From positions 79,250 through 143,249 of the forward strand of contig CALEYL010000062.1 in NCBI GenBank assembly GCA_937926205.1: DNA of 64,000 bases, given 5' to 3'. Of this stretch, positions 10,224 to 18,660 are shown piece by piece (the first letter of the stretch is position 1; each line of letters begins with the position of its first letter). Origin of the DNA: an uncultured Saprospiraceae bacterium. GTDB lineage: Bacteria > Bacteroidota > Bacteroidia > Chitinophagales > Saprospiraceae. The notes beneath the pieces are model-generated. The model was not told the DNA's origin, searched no databases, and worked only from the letters and a program-made list of their open reading frames with translations. The translations under genes were made by a program, and so were the position numbers.

Positions 10224-11540
10224 ATGCAAAAAAACACCATCACAGGCTTCTCCAGACTTTCAAAACAGGAAAAAGCGAACTGGGCCGCACAGCATTTTTT
10301 TGAGCACCCTGAACAAGTTATCCGGGACTGGGCCAGTTTTTCCCATCCGGACGAAGCCACACAGAAAATATTGGACGGTCTAAGTGAAAATACCCTGAGC
10401 AACTACCCCCTACCCTACGGAATTGCGCCAAATTTCCTCATAGATGGTAAAGCATATGCAATACCGATGGTCATTGAGGAAAGTTCTGTCGTTGCAGCAG
10501 CATCCAGTGCCGCTAAATTCTGGATGGACAGGGGCGGGTTCCACACAGAAATACTGGATACCAAAAAACTGGGACAAGTGCATTTCAGTTGGTCGGGTGA
10601 AGTGCGCAAACTCTATCATGTATTCGACGATTTGCGCGCGCAATTGCTCGAAGAGGCTTCCCCGATTACAGCCAATATGGAAAAGCGGGGCGGCGGCATC
10701 CGCGACATCCGGCTGATGGACATGACCCATCTGGAAAGCGCTTATTTCCAGTTGATGGTGGCATTCGATACCTGTGATTCCATGGGCGCTAATTTCATCA
10801 ATTCGGTGCTGGAATCTTTCGCCGATACCCTGCAACGTTTCGTACAGACCCATCCCGATTTTTCAGAACAGGAAAAAGATCTGCGCATCATCATGGCCAT
10901 CCTGTCCAACTATACTCCGGAATGCCTCGTGCGGGCCTGGGTTGAATGTCCGATTGCAGCCATGGACAATTGCGAAGGCATCGACCCTGCTGATTTTGCT
11001 GAAAAGTTTCACAAAGCTGTGCGCATTGCCCATATTGACCCCTATCGCGCCGCGACACACAACAAAGGCATATTCAACGGAATTGACGCAGTGGTACTGG
11101 CAACCGGCAATGATTTCCGCGCTATCGAAGCTTGTGGCCACGCGTTTGCAGCCCGCGACGGTCACTACCGCAGCCTGAGTGATTGCAGCATAGAACAGGG
11201 CATTTTTCGATTCTGGCTGGATATCCCGCTTGCCGTCGGCACCGTTGGCGGCCTGACAACCCTGCATCCGCTGGCACGACGATCTCTGGAACTTCTTGGA
11301 AATCCCGGCGCCACTGAACTGATGTCCATCATTGCTTCTGCCGGGTTGGCCCAGAACTTCGCAGCGCTACGCTCCCTCATCACAACCGGCATACAGAAAG
11401 GACACATGAAAATGCACCTGATGAACATCCTGAACCACCTTGGCGCTACCCCCGAAGCCATCAACAAAGCGGTGGATTATTTCAGCGACAAAGTGGTTTC
11501 ATTCACGGCTGTACGTGAGTTTATTCAGCGGGAAGGTTGA
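10224..11540 (+). CDS. mvaA: Hydroxymethylglutaryl-CoA reductase, class II type
   Basis: The product has 438 residues, the length of class II HMG-CoA reductases. The expected active-site blocks are present: EESSVVAAAS at residues 85-94 (catalytic Glu), CDSMGANF (substrate and cofactor loop), the Lys in THNKGIFNG, the Asp in ATGNDFRA, and the C-terminal GHMKMH with the catalytic His. The enzyme interconverts HMG-CoA and mevalonate. Class II enzymes were first described as degradative, but many bacteria use them for synthesis. Placement directly after fni argues for a biosynthetic role here. No mevalonate kinase or HMG-CoA synthase gene is in the window. Confidence 0.95.
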   Translation: MQKNTITGFSRLSKQEKANWAAQHFFEHPEQVIRDWASFSHPDEATQKILDGLSENTLSNYPLPYGIAPNFLIDGKAYAIPMVIEESSVVAAASSAAKFWMDRGGFHTEILDTKKLGQVHFSWSGEVRKLYHVFDDLRAQLLEEASPITANMEKRGGGIRDIRLMDMTHLESAYFQLMVAFDTCDSMGANFINSVLESFADTLQRFVQTHPDFSEQEKDLRIIMAILSNYTPECLVRAWVECPIAAMDNCEGIDPADFAEKFHKAVRIAHIDPYRAATHNKGIFNGIDAVVLATGNDFRAIEACGHAFAARDGHYRSLSDCSIEQGIFRFWLDIPLAVGTVGGLTTLHPLARRSLELLGNPGATELMSIIASAGLAQNFAALRSLITTGIQKGHMKMHLMNILNHLGATPEAINKAVDYFSDKVVSFTAVREFIQREG

Positions 11541-11780
11541 GTTTGGTTGATTTGTTGATTTGTTTATTCGCTACTTGCCCATTTACCTATTTGCATCCAA
11601 CAAACAGGTATTTCTACGTATTTTAAATTTATGGTATAAATGCGCTTGCCCGGGCCTGCAAAAAAAATTAACTTGCTGGAATAATGCCCATTGGACTTAT
11701 TGTGAACATAGGGATCACGACTAGTCTGTCCCGGTTTATTGTTTCATCCCCCTCAACTGCAGGGTCAAAGCATTCTTTCC

Positions 11781-13514
11781 ATGGAAAATTTAAGGCTCGA
11801 AACCGCCATCATTGGCGGGGGCGTATCCGGCGCGTATAGCGCATGGCGACTTCAACAGGCATATGGTAAAACTGAAAAAATCGCTCTTTTCGAATACAGC
11901 AACCGAATTGGCGGGCGACTTTACACGGTTACCATGCCGGGGCTGCCCAATGTAAAGGCAGAAGTTGGCGGCATGCGCTACATTCCCACCGAGCACAAAA
12001 TGGTGGCCGGCCTGGTTACCCACCTTGGACTGGAAACCAAAGATTTTCCAATGGGCGCCCCCGAGCCTGTGGGTTCCAATTGCAATCTTTTCTACCTGCG
12101 CGGCAAACACCTGCGGCTGCACGAACTGGCTGATCCTGAAAAAGTCCCTTACAACCTGGCCTGGTCGGAACGCGGACTTGGCCCAACCAACCTGCAGGTT
12201 CAGGTGATGAATTACCTTTTCCCCAACATGCAGAACCTGAGCCTTTGCGACCAGATGAAGATCAAGGTTTTTGGCAAAGAGCTTTGGAGATACGGATTCT
12301 GGGACCTGATGTTCCGGGTTTTGAGCAACGAAGGGTACCAGTTCATGAAAGACGCTGGCGGTTACGACGCCAATGTGGCAAACGCCAACGCCGTTACCCA
12401 GTTGCCTGCCACCGAGTACAACGACAGCACCAAATTCCTGACTTTGAAGGAAGGCTACGACAAACTTCCCATCCAGATGGTTGAAGAATTCAACAACCTT
12501 TTCCCCGGTGTCGTACCCAATGGTCAGCGCGTTTATATGAACCACCGGTTGGCAGAAATTCTGCCCGGCGACGACAAAGAATACCGCTATAAACTTATTT
12601 TTGAACCAACCGAGACCACTGCCGGAAAAACACATAAAATCCATAAAGCACACAAGATTACGGTTTACGCCAAAAAAATCATTCTGGCAATGCCGCGCCG
12701 CTCGCTCGAACTGATCAAGGGCGCTTTTTTTGAAGACAAATGGCTGAAAGCCAACCTGAAATCGGTACTCATTCAATCGGCATTCAAGCTGTTTCTGGCC
12801 TACGAACGCCCCTGGTGGCGCACGCTGGGTCTGGTGGCCGGCCGTTCGGTAACCGATTTACCCATCCGTCAGGCGTATTATTTTGGCACAGAAAACGAAC
12901 AGGAAGGGGGGAAACCGTGGCTCAACTCGCTCCTGATGGCCTCCTATAACGACATCAGTACCGTACCATTCTGGAAAGGACTGGAAGCGGGTGAACCTTT
13001 TAAAGGATACCGCCCCTCCTGTATCGAACCCGATGTTCAGGAAATGGTACAACCCATGGAGTTCATGCCAACCGAAGAAATGGTTTTTGTGGCCAACAAA
13101 CAACTGGCTGAAGTGCATGCCCAACAGGAAATACCGGAGCCGTATTCTGCCGTTTACCACGATTGGAGCGGCGATCCTTACGGTGGGGGCTGGCACGAAT
13201 GGAAAGCCAACTACCGGCTCGACGAAATCATGTGGAAGATGCTGAAACCGGTTGACGGAGACAATATTTTTATCGTGGGAGAAGCTTACTCCATTGGCCA
13301 GGGCTGGGTAGAAGGCGCTTTGGATACGGCTGAAACCATGCTGGAAGAATATTTCAAATTGCCGCGTCCTAAATGGCTCGACCCGAATTATGCGCTGATG
13401 CCAGTCCCCAAAGGTGGCTGCGGCGCCCTTGAAGGTTGTATTCTGGCCACTGAAATGGACGCAACGCTGGATTCCATGACACCAAATTGCCTGCAACAAA
13501 TTCAGGAAGGCTAA
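11781..13514 (+). CDS. Flavin amine oxidase family protein (L-amino-acid oxidase-like)
   Basis: The start is set at ATG 11781 (MENLRLETAIIGGGVSG); an upstream in-frame TTG at 11739 adds only a non-conserved leader. The 577-residue protein opens with a Rossmann dinucleotide fold (IIGGGVSGAYSAWRL), followed by the second FAD motif (EYSNRIGGRLYT) and EVGGMRY. A C-terminal FAD-binding block (FIVGEAYSIGQGWVEGALDTAE) closes the fold, as in monoamine and L-amino-acid oxidases. There is no signal peptide, so it is probably cytoplasmic. The expected reaction is oxidation of an amino acid to the 2-keto acid with release of ammonia and peroxide. The next gene encodes a 2-keto-acid decarboxylase, which would take the product. 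The substrate cannot be read from the sequence. The C-terminal ~40 residues (GGCGALEGC) are unusual. Confidence 0.85.
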   Translation: MENLRLETAIIGGGVSGAYSAWRLQQAYGKTEKIALFEYSNRIGGRLYTVTMPGLPNVKAEVGGMRYIPTEHKMVAGLVTHLGLETKDFPMGAPEPVGSNCNLFYLRGKHLRLHELADPEKVPYNLAWSERGLGPTNLQVQVMNYLFPNMQNLSLCDQMKIKVFGKELWRYGFWDLMFRVLSNEGYQFMKDAGGYDANVANANAVTQLPATEYNDSTKFLTLKEGYDKLPIQMVEEFNNLFPGVVPNGQRVYMNHRLAEILPGDDKEYRYKLIFEPTETTAGKTHKIHKAHKITVYAKKIILAMPRRSLELIKGAFFEDKWLKANLKSVLIQSAFKLFLAYERPWWRTLGLVAGRSVTDLPIRQAYYFGTENEQEGGKPWLNSLLMASYNDISTVPFWKGLEAGEPFKGYRPSCIEPDVQEMVQPMEFMPTEEMVFVANKQLAEVHAQQEIPEPYSAVYHDWSGDPYGGGWHEWKANYRLDEIMWKMLKPVDGDNIFIVGEAYSIGQGWVEGALDTAETMLEEYFKLPRPKWLDPNYALMPVPKGGCGALEGCILATEMDATLDSMTPNCLQQIQEG

Positions 13515-13515
13515 A

Positions 13516-13625
13516 GATTCGGATCATACTACTGGACATTTTTGCACGATGAAGAGCTAACCGGTTTTAAAAACCTGTTAGTTCTAAAACCCCGAAATGA
13601 AAATGTCCGGTAGTGTGGATTCGGA
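13516..13625. mobile_element. MITE-like hairpin element with flanking 8-bp direct repeats
   Basis: Between the oxidase and decarboxylase genes lies a segment bounded by the direct repeat GATTCGGA (13516-13523 and 13618-13625). Inside are inverted ends ACTACTGGACATTTT (13528-13542) and AAAATGTCCGGTAGT (13600-13614), which match at 14 of 15 positions. Nested within them is a second near-palindrome (13553-13568 with 13570-13585) built on CTAACCGGTTTT / AAAACCTGTTAG. The architecture fits a short non-autonomous transposable element with target-site duplication. One extra base at the left end means the ends are not perfectly symmetric. No transposase is encoded and I do not recognise the family. 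Confidence 0.55.
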
Positions 13626-13642
13626 CACCAAAACCTATCAAC

Positions 13643-15334
13643 ATGCCAACAACTTCATCAAATTATACCGTTTCGAACTATATCCTCGATCGCCTGAAAT
13701 CACTGGGCCTGGAACATTTCTTTGCCGTGCCCGGCGACTATGCTTCTACTTTTTTGCTCACACTTGACGATTACGAGGGCATTACACGCATTCCAAACAT
13801 CAATGAACTGGGCGTGGGTTATGCCACTGACGGATATGGCCGTTTTAAAGGTATAGCAGCCTGCAGCGTCCAATACGGGGTTGGAACGTTCTGTGTGCTG
13901 AACGGCTTTGCCGGCGGCTTTGTCGAACGCACGCCAATGGTGCTGATTGCGCCAAGCCCCAGCACCAAAGACCGCCATCTCACACGCACCGAAGGCATAC
14001 TTTTCCACCACAGCACCGGAAAGTTCAGTGCCGATCAGATGGTGATGGAAAATGTGACGGTAGCTGCAGAAATCATCTACGATGCCACAACGGCGCCAGC
14101 GCAAATAGACAGGGCTCTCGTCGCCATGCTTGCGCACAGCAGGCCTGTTTACATCGAAGTTTTGCAGGATATTTTCGGAGCAACCTGCGCTGAGCCCATT
14201 GGTGAGTTGAAAGCGCCGCCTAAGGTTAGCGAAGCGCCGAGCCTCGAAGCCGCTGTTAATTCAGCGTGGTCTAGGATTCAAAAAGCCAAATTACCGGTTT
14301 TTTGGGCGGGTGTGGAAATCCAGCGCTTTGGGCTGCAGAGCCTTTTTCAACAGCTCGTAGACGCCAGTGGCATGTTCTTTTCGACCACCAGCTTAGGAAA
14401 AACAGTCCTCGATGAAAATCAGCCTGCTTTTATCGGCACATACGCCGGGCCTGCTTCACCTGCACTTACGAACAAAATCATGGAAGTATGCGATTGTCCG
14501 ATTGCGCTGGGTACAGTTATTACGGATGATTATTTAGACATTATGGCAGCGGAATACGGTGCCATGATTGAGGTGACGGATGAAGAAGCGCGCGTTGGGT
14601 ACGAAAATTACAAACGGGTGATGATGCAGGATTTTATGCAGGGGCTATTGGAAAAATTTGAAAGCGATCCGCGGTTCCCGCGCAAATACCGCAAACCAAA
14701 CCATGCCCCGGAAAAGAAGCCTGTCATTGCGCCAGGTGATTCGCTTACCTACCTGTTATTTTACCATGAGTTGAGCCGATGGCTGATTGCAGGCAAACAA
14801 ATCGAAAAGGCAAAACTGATTTTGGGAGAGAGCACCAGCCTCTATGTTTTCGGCAACCTGTTTGGCATGCCACAGGATTCATTTGTCGCTCAGGCAGCCT
14901 GGGGTTCGCTGGGCCACGAAACGGGCTGTGCGCTTGGCGTGGAACTGGCCACCGGAAAAAGGCCGGTTGTCGTTGCCGGAGACGGCGGATTCATGATGAT
15001 TTGCCAGGAAATATCCAGTCTGGTGCAGCAAAAATCCAATGCCATTGTATTTGTCATGTCTAACGGCGGCTACGCCATTGAGCAGGCCTTTGTTGACATC
15101 AAAGCTTTTACGCCAGAAGGCAGCTACGCGCCGTTCGACCTGCTCCCCGAATGGGATTATGTCGCGCTGGCGAAAGCGTTTGGGGCCAAAGGATACGTGG
15201 TGGAAACGGTGGGGCAATTGCGAAAACTGCTTGCACAACTGGAAAAGCCGGATGGCGTGCCCTCGTTGGTACAGGTCAAAATTCCATTGAAAGACATTCC
15301 GCCTCAACTATACCGATTGGCTACAATCCCTTAA
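13643..15334 (+). CDS. Thiamine-diphosphate 2-keto-acid decarboxylase (indolepyruvate/pyruvate decarboxylase family)
   Basis: The start is ATG 13643 (MPTTSSNYT); the frame extends 10 codons upstream into the hairpin element. The 563-residue product has the three-domain fold of PDC/IPDC enzymes. Visible marks are the cofactor Glu in NELGVGYATDGYGR (E55), the paired histidines of LFHHSTG (residues 122-123) and the ThDP motif starting GDGGFMM (~446) and closing with Asn in SNGGYAIEQ (~473). These enzymes non-oxidatively decarboxylate 2-keto acids such as pyruvate, phenylpyruvate or indolepyruvate to aldehydes in the cytoplasm. Downstream placement of an amino-acid-oxidase-like gene suggests an amino acid to keto acid to aldehyde route. 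Which keto acid is used cannot be decided by reading. Confidence 0.88.
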   Translation: MPTTSSNYTVSNYILDRLKSLGLEHFFAVPGDYASTFLLTLDDYEGITRIPNINELGVGYATDGYGRFKGIAACSVQYGVGTFCVLNGFAGGFVERTPMVLIAPSPSTKDRHLTRTEGILFHHSTGKFSADQMVMENVTVAAEIIYDATTAPAQIDRALVAMLAHSRPVYIEVLQDIFGATCAEPIGELKAPPKVSEAPSLEAAVNSAWSRIQKAKLPVFWAGVEIQRFGLQSLFQQLVDASGMFFSTTSLGKTVLDENQPAFIGTYAGPASPALTNKIMEVCDCPIALGTVITDDYLDIMAAEYGAMIEVTDEEARVGYENYKRVMMQDFMQGLLEKFESDPRFPRKYRKPNHAPEKKPVIAPGDSLTYLLFYHELSRWLIAGKQIEKAKLILGESTSLYVFGNLFGMPQDSFVAQAAWGSLGHETGCALGVELATGKRPVVVAGDGGFMMICQEISSLVQQKSNAIVFVMSNGGYAIEQAFVDIKAFTPEGSYAPFDLLPEWDYVALAKAFGAKGYVVETVGQLRKLLAQLEKPDGVPSLVQVKIPLKDIPPQLYRLATIP

Positions 15335-15394
15335 CCCCCTCTGAAGTCTGATATTAAAGGGCTTTCTAAGACCTCAAAAACCTGCGGCAGGGCA

Positions 15395-15425
15395 GTGAGG
15401 GTGTCACTTCAAGTGACGCCCTCAC
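15395..15425. other. Strong hairpin in convergent intergenic region
   Basis: GTGAGGGTGTCACT and AGTGACGCCCTCAC form a 14-bp stem with a single T-G pair and a 3-nt loop, between the convergent decarboxylase (ends 15334) and the unknown gene ending at 15501. No T-run follows on either strand, so it is not a canonical intrinsic terminator. It may act as a Rho-independent-like stop or protect the 3' ends. Confidence 0.45.
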
Positions 15426-15500
15426 TTACCGCTTGCAGCTATCGGACTCCCTGCCTGCCTGCACTCCGTAAGGCAGCCGGCCAACAGGTAAAGACAGATA

Positions 15501-17402
15501 CTAATTGCCCTCTAACAACCCGTCCGGGGCTGCCGACTGAATGCCTCCGATCGAAAACGGGAGGTTAAAGCCAATAAAAGAATACGGGGTGTCCAATCCG
15601 AAATTCCAACCCCAGCCTGCACTGAGCAAATCCCGAAATCCGGTTAACATAATTCCGGCGCCAAATTCAGGGGTGCCATCGAGGTTGAAATCGGGTGACG
15701 AAAAGCCCAGACCTGCGCCAAAAGCGACGAAATCATTGTAAAACTTGCTTTTCCGACTGCCCCATTTCATGAAAATGCCATAGGTTGGGCTGAATTGGTA
15801 TTGGTTCTGCAAGGCAACAGCCGGTGTAGATGCCCGGTTATATGGGTTTGCAAGAATAACCGAACCACTCATTTTCACGTGAATAGCTACCCGCGACATG
15901 GTAACATACCGACGCAACAAGATTTTTTGTTCATAATTGCGATTGCCTTCTTTTATGCCCCGCTCCAGTACGGCTTTGATCAAAATTTCATCGCCTGGCT
16001 TGCGTTCGCCGATGTATTTCAGTTCAATCAGCCCAGTCGGCGGAACCTTTCCAACACTGAACCGGGTCACCTGTTCTGAAAAATTCTCGTTTTCAAGATA
16101 ACCTTTCCTGAAAGGATCCAGCATATTGCGGATGTCGTTAAACAGCGCTTTGATCGCTTTGATGTCTTCTTCCAGCGATTGAACATAGCTGTCATAAGCA
16201 TCCAGAACGATAATCAGATCAGGCGCCCCCGGCACTTCGCCATTATCGCGAAGAGAAGTTGGAGACTTCTCGTATAAGCTTACATCTGTTTTAAACCGGG
16301 TATAGGCATCGGTTACCAGATTCGAAAATTTATCAAAAGTCTGATCAAAGTTTTCGCTGCTCAACAGTCCTTGCGGGAAATTGCCGGCGAATTGCTGATA
16401 AACCTCCGTTACCAAAGTATAAGATTGCTCCACCCTGCTCAAATTCAAATCGTTGTCAAGCAATACGCGGGCTGCTGGTTTGGTGATGTTAGACCTGTTC
16501 AGCTCGACCATTTTTGCCTGATAAACCGTTTTGAGTTTCACCCGGGAAGTATCAGAAGGAAACAGGTTGTCGACACGCGCTTTGACCAGCCGCTTAAATG
16601 CATAGGTAATGCCGGCGCTATTGGTTTGTATGCTGTCATTCAGCAGCTCGGTCACGTTGAGTTCTTTCCGCTCTTCTTCTGGTATGGGAGCGCTGAAACG
16701 AGAAATTTCACTATAAGCATCGGGGGCAATTTCATCAAAATTTTCAACGTGTATCGGGCGACCGCCGCTTTTGTTTTTAATAAAAGCCCCAAGTCTGAAA
16801 TAGACCTGAAGCGTCGAATCGGCCTTGCCGTTTCCGCTATACTTTGCCATCAGCTGATCCCGGAGTCGCTGTGCTTTTTCAGCCAGAAAGTTGATGACAA
16901 AAACAATATAAGGCCCGTCGAACGAGCTGAATTGTTTCTCCATTGCCGGGCTCGTCAACTCTGTATAAAGCTTGTCATCAAGCCTGTTTTCGATGCCATC
17001 AAGGATGAAATCTGATTGAGAGGCCAATTCTTTGTAATCTTCAAGCGTGGGCGTGACATCATCAGAAAATTTTTCGCTGATGAGCTTTAGAATTTCGTTC
17101 TGATTGCGAAGCAATTCATTAAATTGCTTCAGTTTCTTCAGTCGGCTGTCTGCCCCTGAAACACCCTGAAACCGGAACATCTCATCTTCCAATGCAACCG
17201 GATCTATTTTGATGTGGAGGATACTGTTGATGTCTACGATGGCAGGGCCGGAAGCAGGCAATGTATCAAAATATTTTCCGCTGGTACTTTCTTCCATCAG
17301 AACAATCATCTTCGAGGAAGGTGTAAACTGCGCCTGGCAGGGAATCCGGGCCGCAAGGACGAGAAGCGTCACAAAAGCAGCAATTAACTTAATATTTTTC
17401 AT
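15501..17402 (-). CDS. Exported protein of unknown function with barrel-like C-terminus
   Basis: I do not recognise this 633-residue protein. It begins with a signal peptide (MKNIKLIAAFVTLLVLAARIPCQAQ). The middle, about residues 90-440, is charged and mostly helical, with long K/E/Q/N-rich stretches. The last ~130 residues alternate glycine and aromatics (YGIFMKWGSRKSKFYNDF; FGAGLGFSSPDFN; GWGWNFGLDTPYSF) as in small outer-membrane barrels. It is therefore probably periplasmic with an outer-membrane anchor. Its ATG overlaps the stop of the upstream gene (ATGA at 17402-17399), so the two are translationally coupled and probably work together. No enzymatic motif is visible. Confidence 0.75.
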   Translation of the reverse strand: MKNIKLIAAFVTLLVLAARIPCQAQFTPSSKMIVLMEESTSGKYFDTLPASGPAIVDINSILHIKIDPVALEDEMFRFQGVSGADSRLKKLKQFNELLRNQNEILKLISEKFSDDVTPTLEDYKELASQSDFILDGIENRLDDKLYTELTSPAMEKQFSSFDGPYIVFVINFLAEKAQRLRDQLMAKYSGNGKADSTLQVYFRLGAFIKNKSGGRPIHVENFDEIAPDAYSEISRFSAPIPEEERKELNVTELLNDSIQTNSAGITYAFKRLVKARVDNLFPSDTSRVKLKTVYQAKMVELNRSNITKPAARVLLDNDLNLSRVEQSYTLVTEVYQQFAGNFPQGLLSSENFDQTFDKFSNLVTDAYTRFKTDVSLYEKSPTSLRDNGEVPGAPDLIIVLDAYDSYVQSLEEDIKAIKALFNDIRNMLDPFRKGYLENENFSEQVTRFSVGKVPPTGLIELKYIGERKPGDEILIKAVLERGIKEGNRNYEQKILLRRYVTMSRVAIHVKMSGSVILANPYNRASTPAVALQNQYQFSPTYGIFMKWGSRKSKFYNDFVAFGAGLGFSSPDFNLDGTPEFGAGIMLTGFRDLLSAGWGWNFGLDTPYSFIGFNLPFSIGGIQSAAPDGLLEGN

Positions 17403-17878
17403 GTTCCGGGGGTGGTTGCAGGGATGAGAGCAATAGCGGCATTAAAAGCCCGTTGCATTTGAAAAGTGCTGAGTGATTTTCTTTTATCTTTCGGCTCAGG
17501 CGAAAGCGCAGGGTCTACAAAAATCAGATAAGCCGCTTTTCCAGATGCCATAGACAAGGCCCGAATGTTATCGTGGCTGTATTCTTTATCGGGAAAACCA
17601 GCAGCTATGGCCGCATCAATCACAGGTTGTATGGCAGCACGAATGGCCACATCTTTGATCCACAAGACCCGCTGCGTAGGAGGAGCGCCGGCCTGAGTAC
17701 AAAGCATATTTGCATTGGTCAGGAGATCTTTTGCATTTGGGAAAGTTCCGAGGATGATCAAAGGCAAATACTGGCTGATGTAAATTTTTAAATCTTCAAC
17801 CGCTGTATCCGCTCCATCCAGGTTGTTGACCCGGGTCAATTCAGGGAAATGCAAAGGAAATGACTTCGTATCAGCCAT
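17399..17878 (-). CDS. Hypothetical protein coupled to the exported protein downstream
   Basis: This is a 159-residue protein without a signal peptide or membrane segment and of no family I recognise. It has an alanine-rich helical centre (IRAAIQPVIDAAIAAGF), a VLWIKDVA segment and a Ser/Lys-rich tail. Its TGA overlaps the ATG of the next gene by ATGA, a classical coupling signal, so it is a real gene and not a shadow. The partner is exported while this one looks cytoplasmic. It diverges from a methyltransferase gene across a 58-bp gap. Confidence 0.7.
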   Translation of the reverse strand: MADTKSFPLHFPELTRVNNLDGADTAVEDLKIYISQYLPLIILGTFPNAKDLLTNANMLCTQAGAPPTQRVLWIKDVAIRAAIQPVIDAAIAAGFPDKEYSHDNIRALSMASGKAAYLIFVDPALSPEPKDKRKSLSTFQMQRAFNAAIALIPATTPGT

Positions 17879-17936
17879 AAGTAATGGGTTTTAGTATATG
17901 AAAATGATTCGTGAAGATAACAAAACAGACATATTC

Positions 17937-18602
17937 ATGAAATATTCTACGCAAATTATTCAAAGCTGGCAGGACAATGCAGCTGCGTGGACAACTGCAG
18001 TCCGGGAAGATAAAATTGCCAGCAGGAAACTGGTCACCAACCAGGCCATTCTTGAAACCATGCAACAATTGTCTCCCCGAAAAGTCCTGGATGCCGGTTG
18101 TGGCGAAGGCTGGCTTTGCCGGGCTCTGGCAGCGCTGGGCAAAGAAATGACCGGAACCGATGTCTCATTTGAGCTCATTGAACAAGCCCAAAAAGAAGGT
18201 GGCGCCCATTATCTCAACCTGGATTACGAAGCATTTTGCGGAAACCCAAAAGCTTGTGGCAGCGAGTTTGACGCAGTTGTTTTTAACTTCTCCCTGTTGG
18301 AAGAAGATCTCGTTCCGGTGTTGAAGGCAGCACACAGCATCCTGGCGCCGGGCGGCCGGATCGTCATCCAGACGGTGCATCCATTTTCAGCATGCGGCGA
18401 TGCGCCTTATGAAAACAGCTGGCGTATAGAGCACTTCAGCGCTTTTGGAACCCTCTTTCCCAGCCCCATGCCCTGGTATTTCAGAACGCTCTCTTCCTGG
18501 ATGGAAACGCTGAAAAAAGCCGGACTGAACCTGAATGATCTTCGGGAGCCCCTGCACCCTGAAACGGGGCAAGCTGCTTCCCTGATTTTAGTGACGGGGT
18601 AA
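17937..18602 (+). CDS. Class I SAM-dependent methyltransferase
   Basis: The likely start is ATG 17937 (MKYSTQIIQSW), giving 221 residues; an in-frame ATG at 17898 would add 13. The Rossmann-fold methyltransferase motifs are clear: motif I VLDAGCGEGWLCRAL, the acidic end of strand 2 in GTDVSFELIEQA, then FDAVVFNFSLLEE and the post-motif loop LAPGGRIVIQTVHP. This matches the Methyltransf_11/UbiE-like group that acts on small molecules. The substrate is not identifiable and neighbours give no hint. A strong terminator follows. Confidence 0.85.
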   Translation: MKYSTQIIQSWQDNAAAWTTAVREDKIASRKLVTNQAILETMQQLSPRKVLDAGCGEGWLCRALAALGKEMTGTDVSFELIEQAQKEGGAHYLNLDYEAFCGNPKACGSEFDAVVFNFSLLEEDLVPVLKAAHSILAPGGRIVIQTVHPFSACGDAPYENSWRIEHFSAFGTLFPSPMPWYFRTLSSWMETLKKAGLNLNDLREPLHPETGQAASLILVTG

Positions 18603-18605
18603 TCA

Positions 18606-18653
18606 GGCTTCAAGAATCTGCAAGTTGCTCTTGTAGATTCTTGAAGCCTTTTT
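18606..18653 (+). terminator. Intrinsic terminator of the methyltransferase gene
   Basis: GGCTTCAAGAATCT (18606-18619) and its complement AGATTCTTGAAGCC (18635-18648) form the core of a 19-bp stem with one mismatch, followed by TTTTT (18649-18653). It begins three bases after the methyltransferase stop codon. The convergent gene ends at 18661, so the stem also separates the two transcripts. Confidence 0.9.
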
Positions 18654-18660
18654 ACACCCC

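Noticed and set aside
11790..12776. 328-codon open frame on the minus strand inside the amine oxidase gene
   Set aside because: It is antisense to a clearly conserved flavoprotein and its translation has no recognisable domain; GC-rich third positions open this frame by chance.
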